From assembly GCF_000091325.1 (NCBI RefSeq), contig NC_014012.1:2772824-2836823 (forward strand): a stretch of DNA of 64,000 bases. Reading direction: 5' to 3'. Positions 63,439 through 64,000 of the stretch are shown one piece after another (the stretch's first letter is position 1; each line of letters starts with the position of its first letter). Under the pieces are notes generated by a model. It was not told the origin of the DNA. It saw only the letters and a program-made list of their open reading frames with translations, and did not search any database. Made by a program: the position numbers and the translations under genes. The DNA comes from Shewanella violacea DSS12. GTDB taxonomy: Bacteria > Pseudomonadota > Gammaproteobacteria > Enterobacterales > Shewanellaceae.

Positions 63439-63586
63439 TATTGCTTCCCTGTAAATTAGTCAATCATAAATTGGACTTGACTAAACTAGCAGCAGATAAC
63501 TCAAAATCCAAGTGTGTTTACCCGGCCAGAGGCAGGCTTATAGGCAGGACGAGGAGAGAAAATGTAACAAAAAGATAATGAATGGA

Positions 63587-64000
63587 TTAAATCGGTTGTG
63601 ACGTCTTAGATGCGGCCCTATCGACACGCTGCCAACAAAGAAAGATCATCAGGGCGCTGAAGGCTAACCAGATAAATACCCAGATCCAGGCTGGGATCCA
63701 AGTGGCACTGGCCAACATGGCCGCATCACCTTTGCCATTGAGACCGAGTAAGACGGTGGGACTTGCGAGAGCATTTAGCATGATCATCAGCGCCATGACC
63801 CTAAGGCCACTGCCCATATAGCGGTTTTTATTTAATTTAAGTGGCAGAAGGAAAAGCACGGCTAGACTGGCCAAAATGCAGATAGTCAGCAGATCCCGTC
63901 CCCATAATAAGGTGGTCAATATGACTGCGCCCCCTAATAGGGCGAAGCTCACTCTTATGCCTCTGGGCCAAGTCGCTAGAATAAAGATTAGATAGCCCCA
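63587..64000 (-). CDS. Integral membrane protein (5' end outside window)
   Basis: The frame stays open from the stop at 63587 to the right edge, and the residues before the internal GTG at 63952 (WGYLIFILATWPRGIR) look like another helix, so the gene begins beyond the window. At least 137 residues with four or five helices are seen, including LLTICILASLAVLFLLPLKL and IWVFIWLAFSALMIFLCWQ. No family is recognised. Confidence 0.65.
   Translation of the reverse strand, partial: WGYLIFILATWPRGIRVSFALLGGAVILTTLLWGRDLLTICILASLAVLFLLPLKLNKNRYMGSGLRVMALMIMLNALASPTVLLGLNGKGDAAMLASATWIPAWIWVFIWLAFSALMIFLCWQRVDRAASKTSQPI

Overview
The window reads as chromosomal DNA of a marine Shewanella-like gammaproteobacterium. 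This is inferred from gene content and order: a napEDABC nitrate reductase cluster, hrpA, tamA-tamB, fadR/nhaB, dsbB, ycgN-mltB-ycgL facing minCDE, then rnd and fadD, together with many degenerate intergenic repeats. No tRNA, rRNA, CRISPR array, prophage or intact insertion sequence was recognised.

Layout. 1-6.7 kb: a cut-off EamA transporter divergent from an AraC regulator, a D-Ala-D-Ala ligase, and two overlapping solute-binding protein genes (one GlpV-like) divergent from a LysR gene, with no permease. 6.8-11.3 kb: nap operon on the minus strand with a near-consensus FNR/EtrA site upstream. 11.5-15.4 kb: hrpA. 15.6-20.3 kb: accessory DNA with a 5'-truncated DUF924 gene, three minus-strand gene cassettes separated by attC-like sites (two HEPN-like proteins and a small membrane protein), and about 1.3 kb of structured repeats. 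20.3-27.3 kb: regulators, a pappalysin-type protease, and a HupE-like membrane protein beside a His-rich exported protein. 27.6-32.2 kb: the most unusual block, made of a tandem SRPBCC protein, an SRPBCC-C2-lipoxygenase fusion with all iron ligands, and a patatin-like phospholipase. An Old Yellow Enzyme gene and its TetR regulator follow. 34-38 kb: two universal stress proteins and an aldehyde dehydrogenase with a TetR gene. 38.4-40.1 kb: a second integrase-less cassette cluster. 40.5-44.6 kb: cold-shock protein, CBS protein, LysE/LysR pair and isoaspartyl peptidase. 44.7-64 kb: mostly housekeeping genes.

How parts may work together. Patatin could release polyunsaturated fatty acid, which the lipoxygenase could oxygenate, with the SRPBCC modules binding lipid or product; this would be a bacterial oxylipin system. 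It is inferred from intact catalytic motifs and adjacency. The two cassette clusters share near-identical attC sites and the same border sequence although they lie 20 kb apart, so they probably have a common origin. Downstream of tamB, four decayed copies of its last ~150 coding bases plus a short palindrome stand in tandem with the original.
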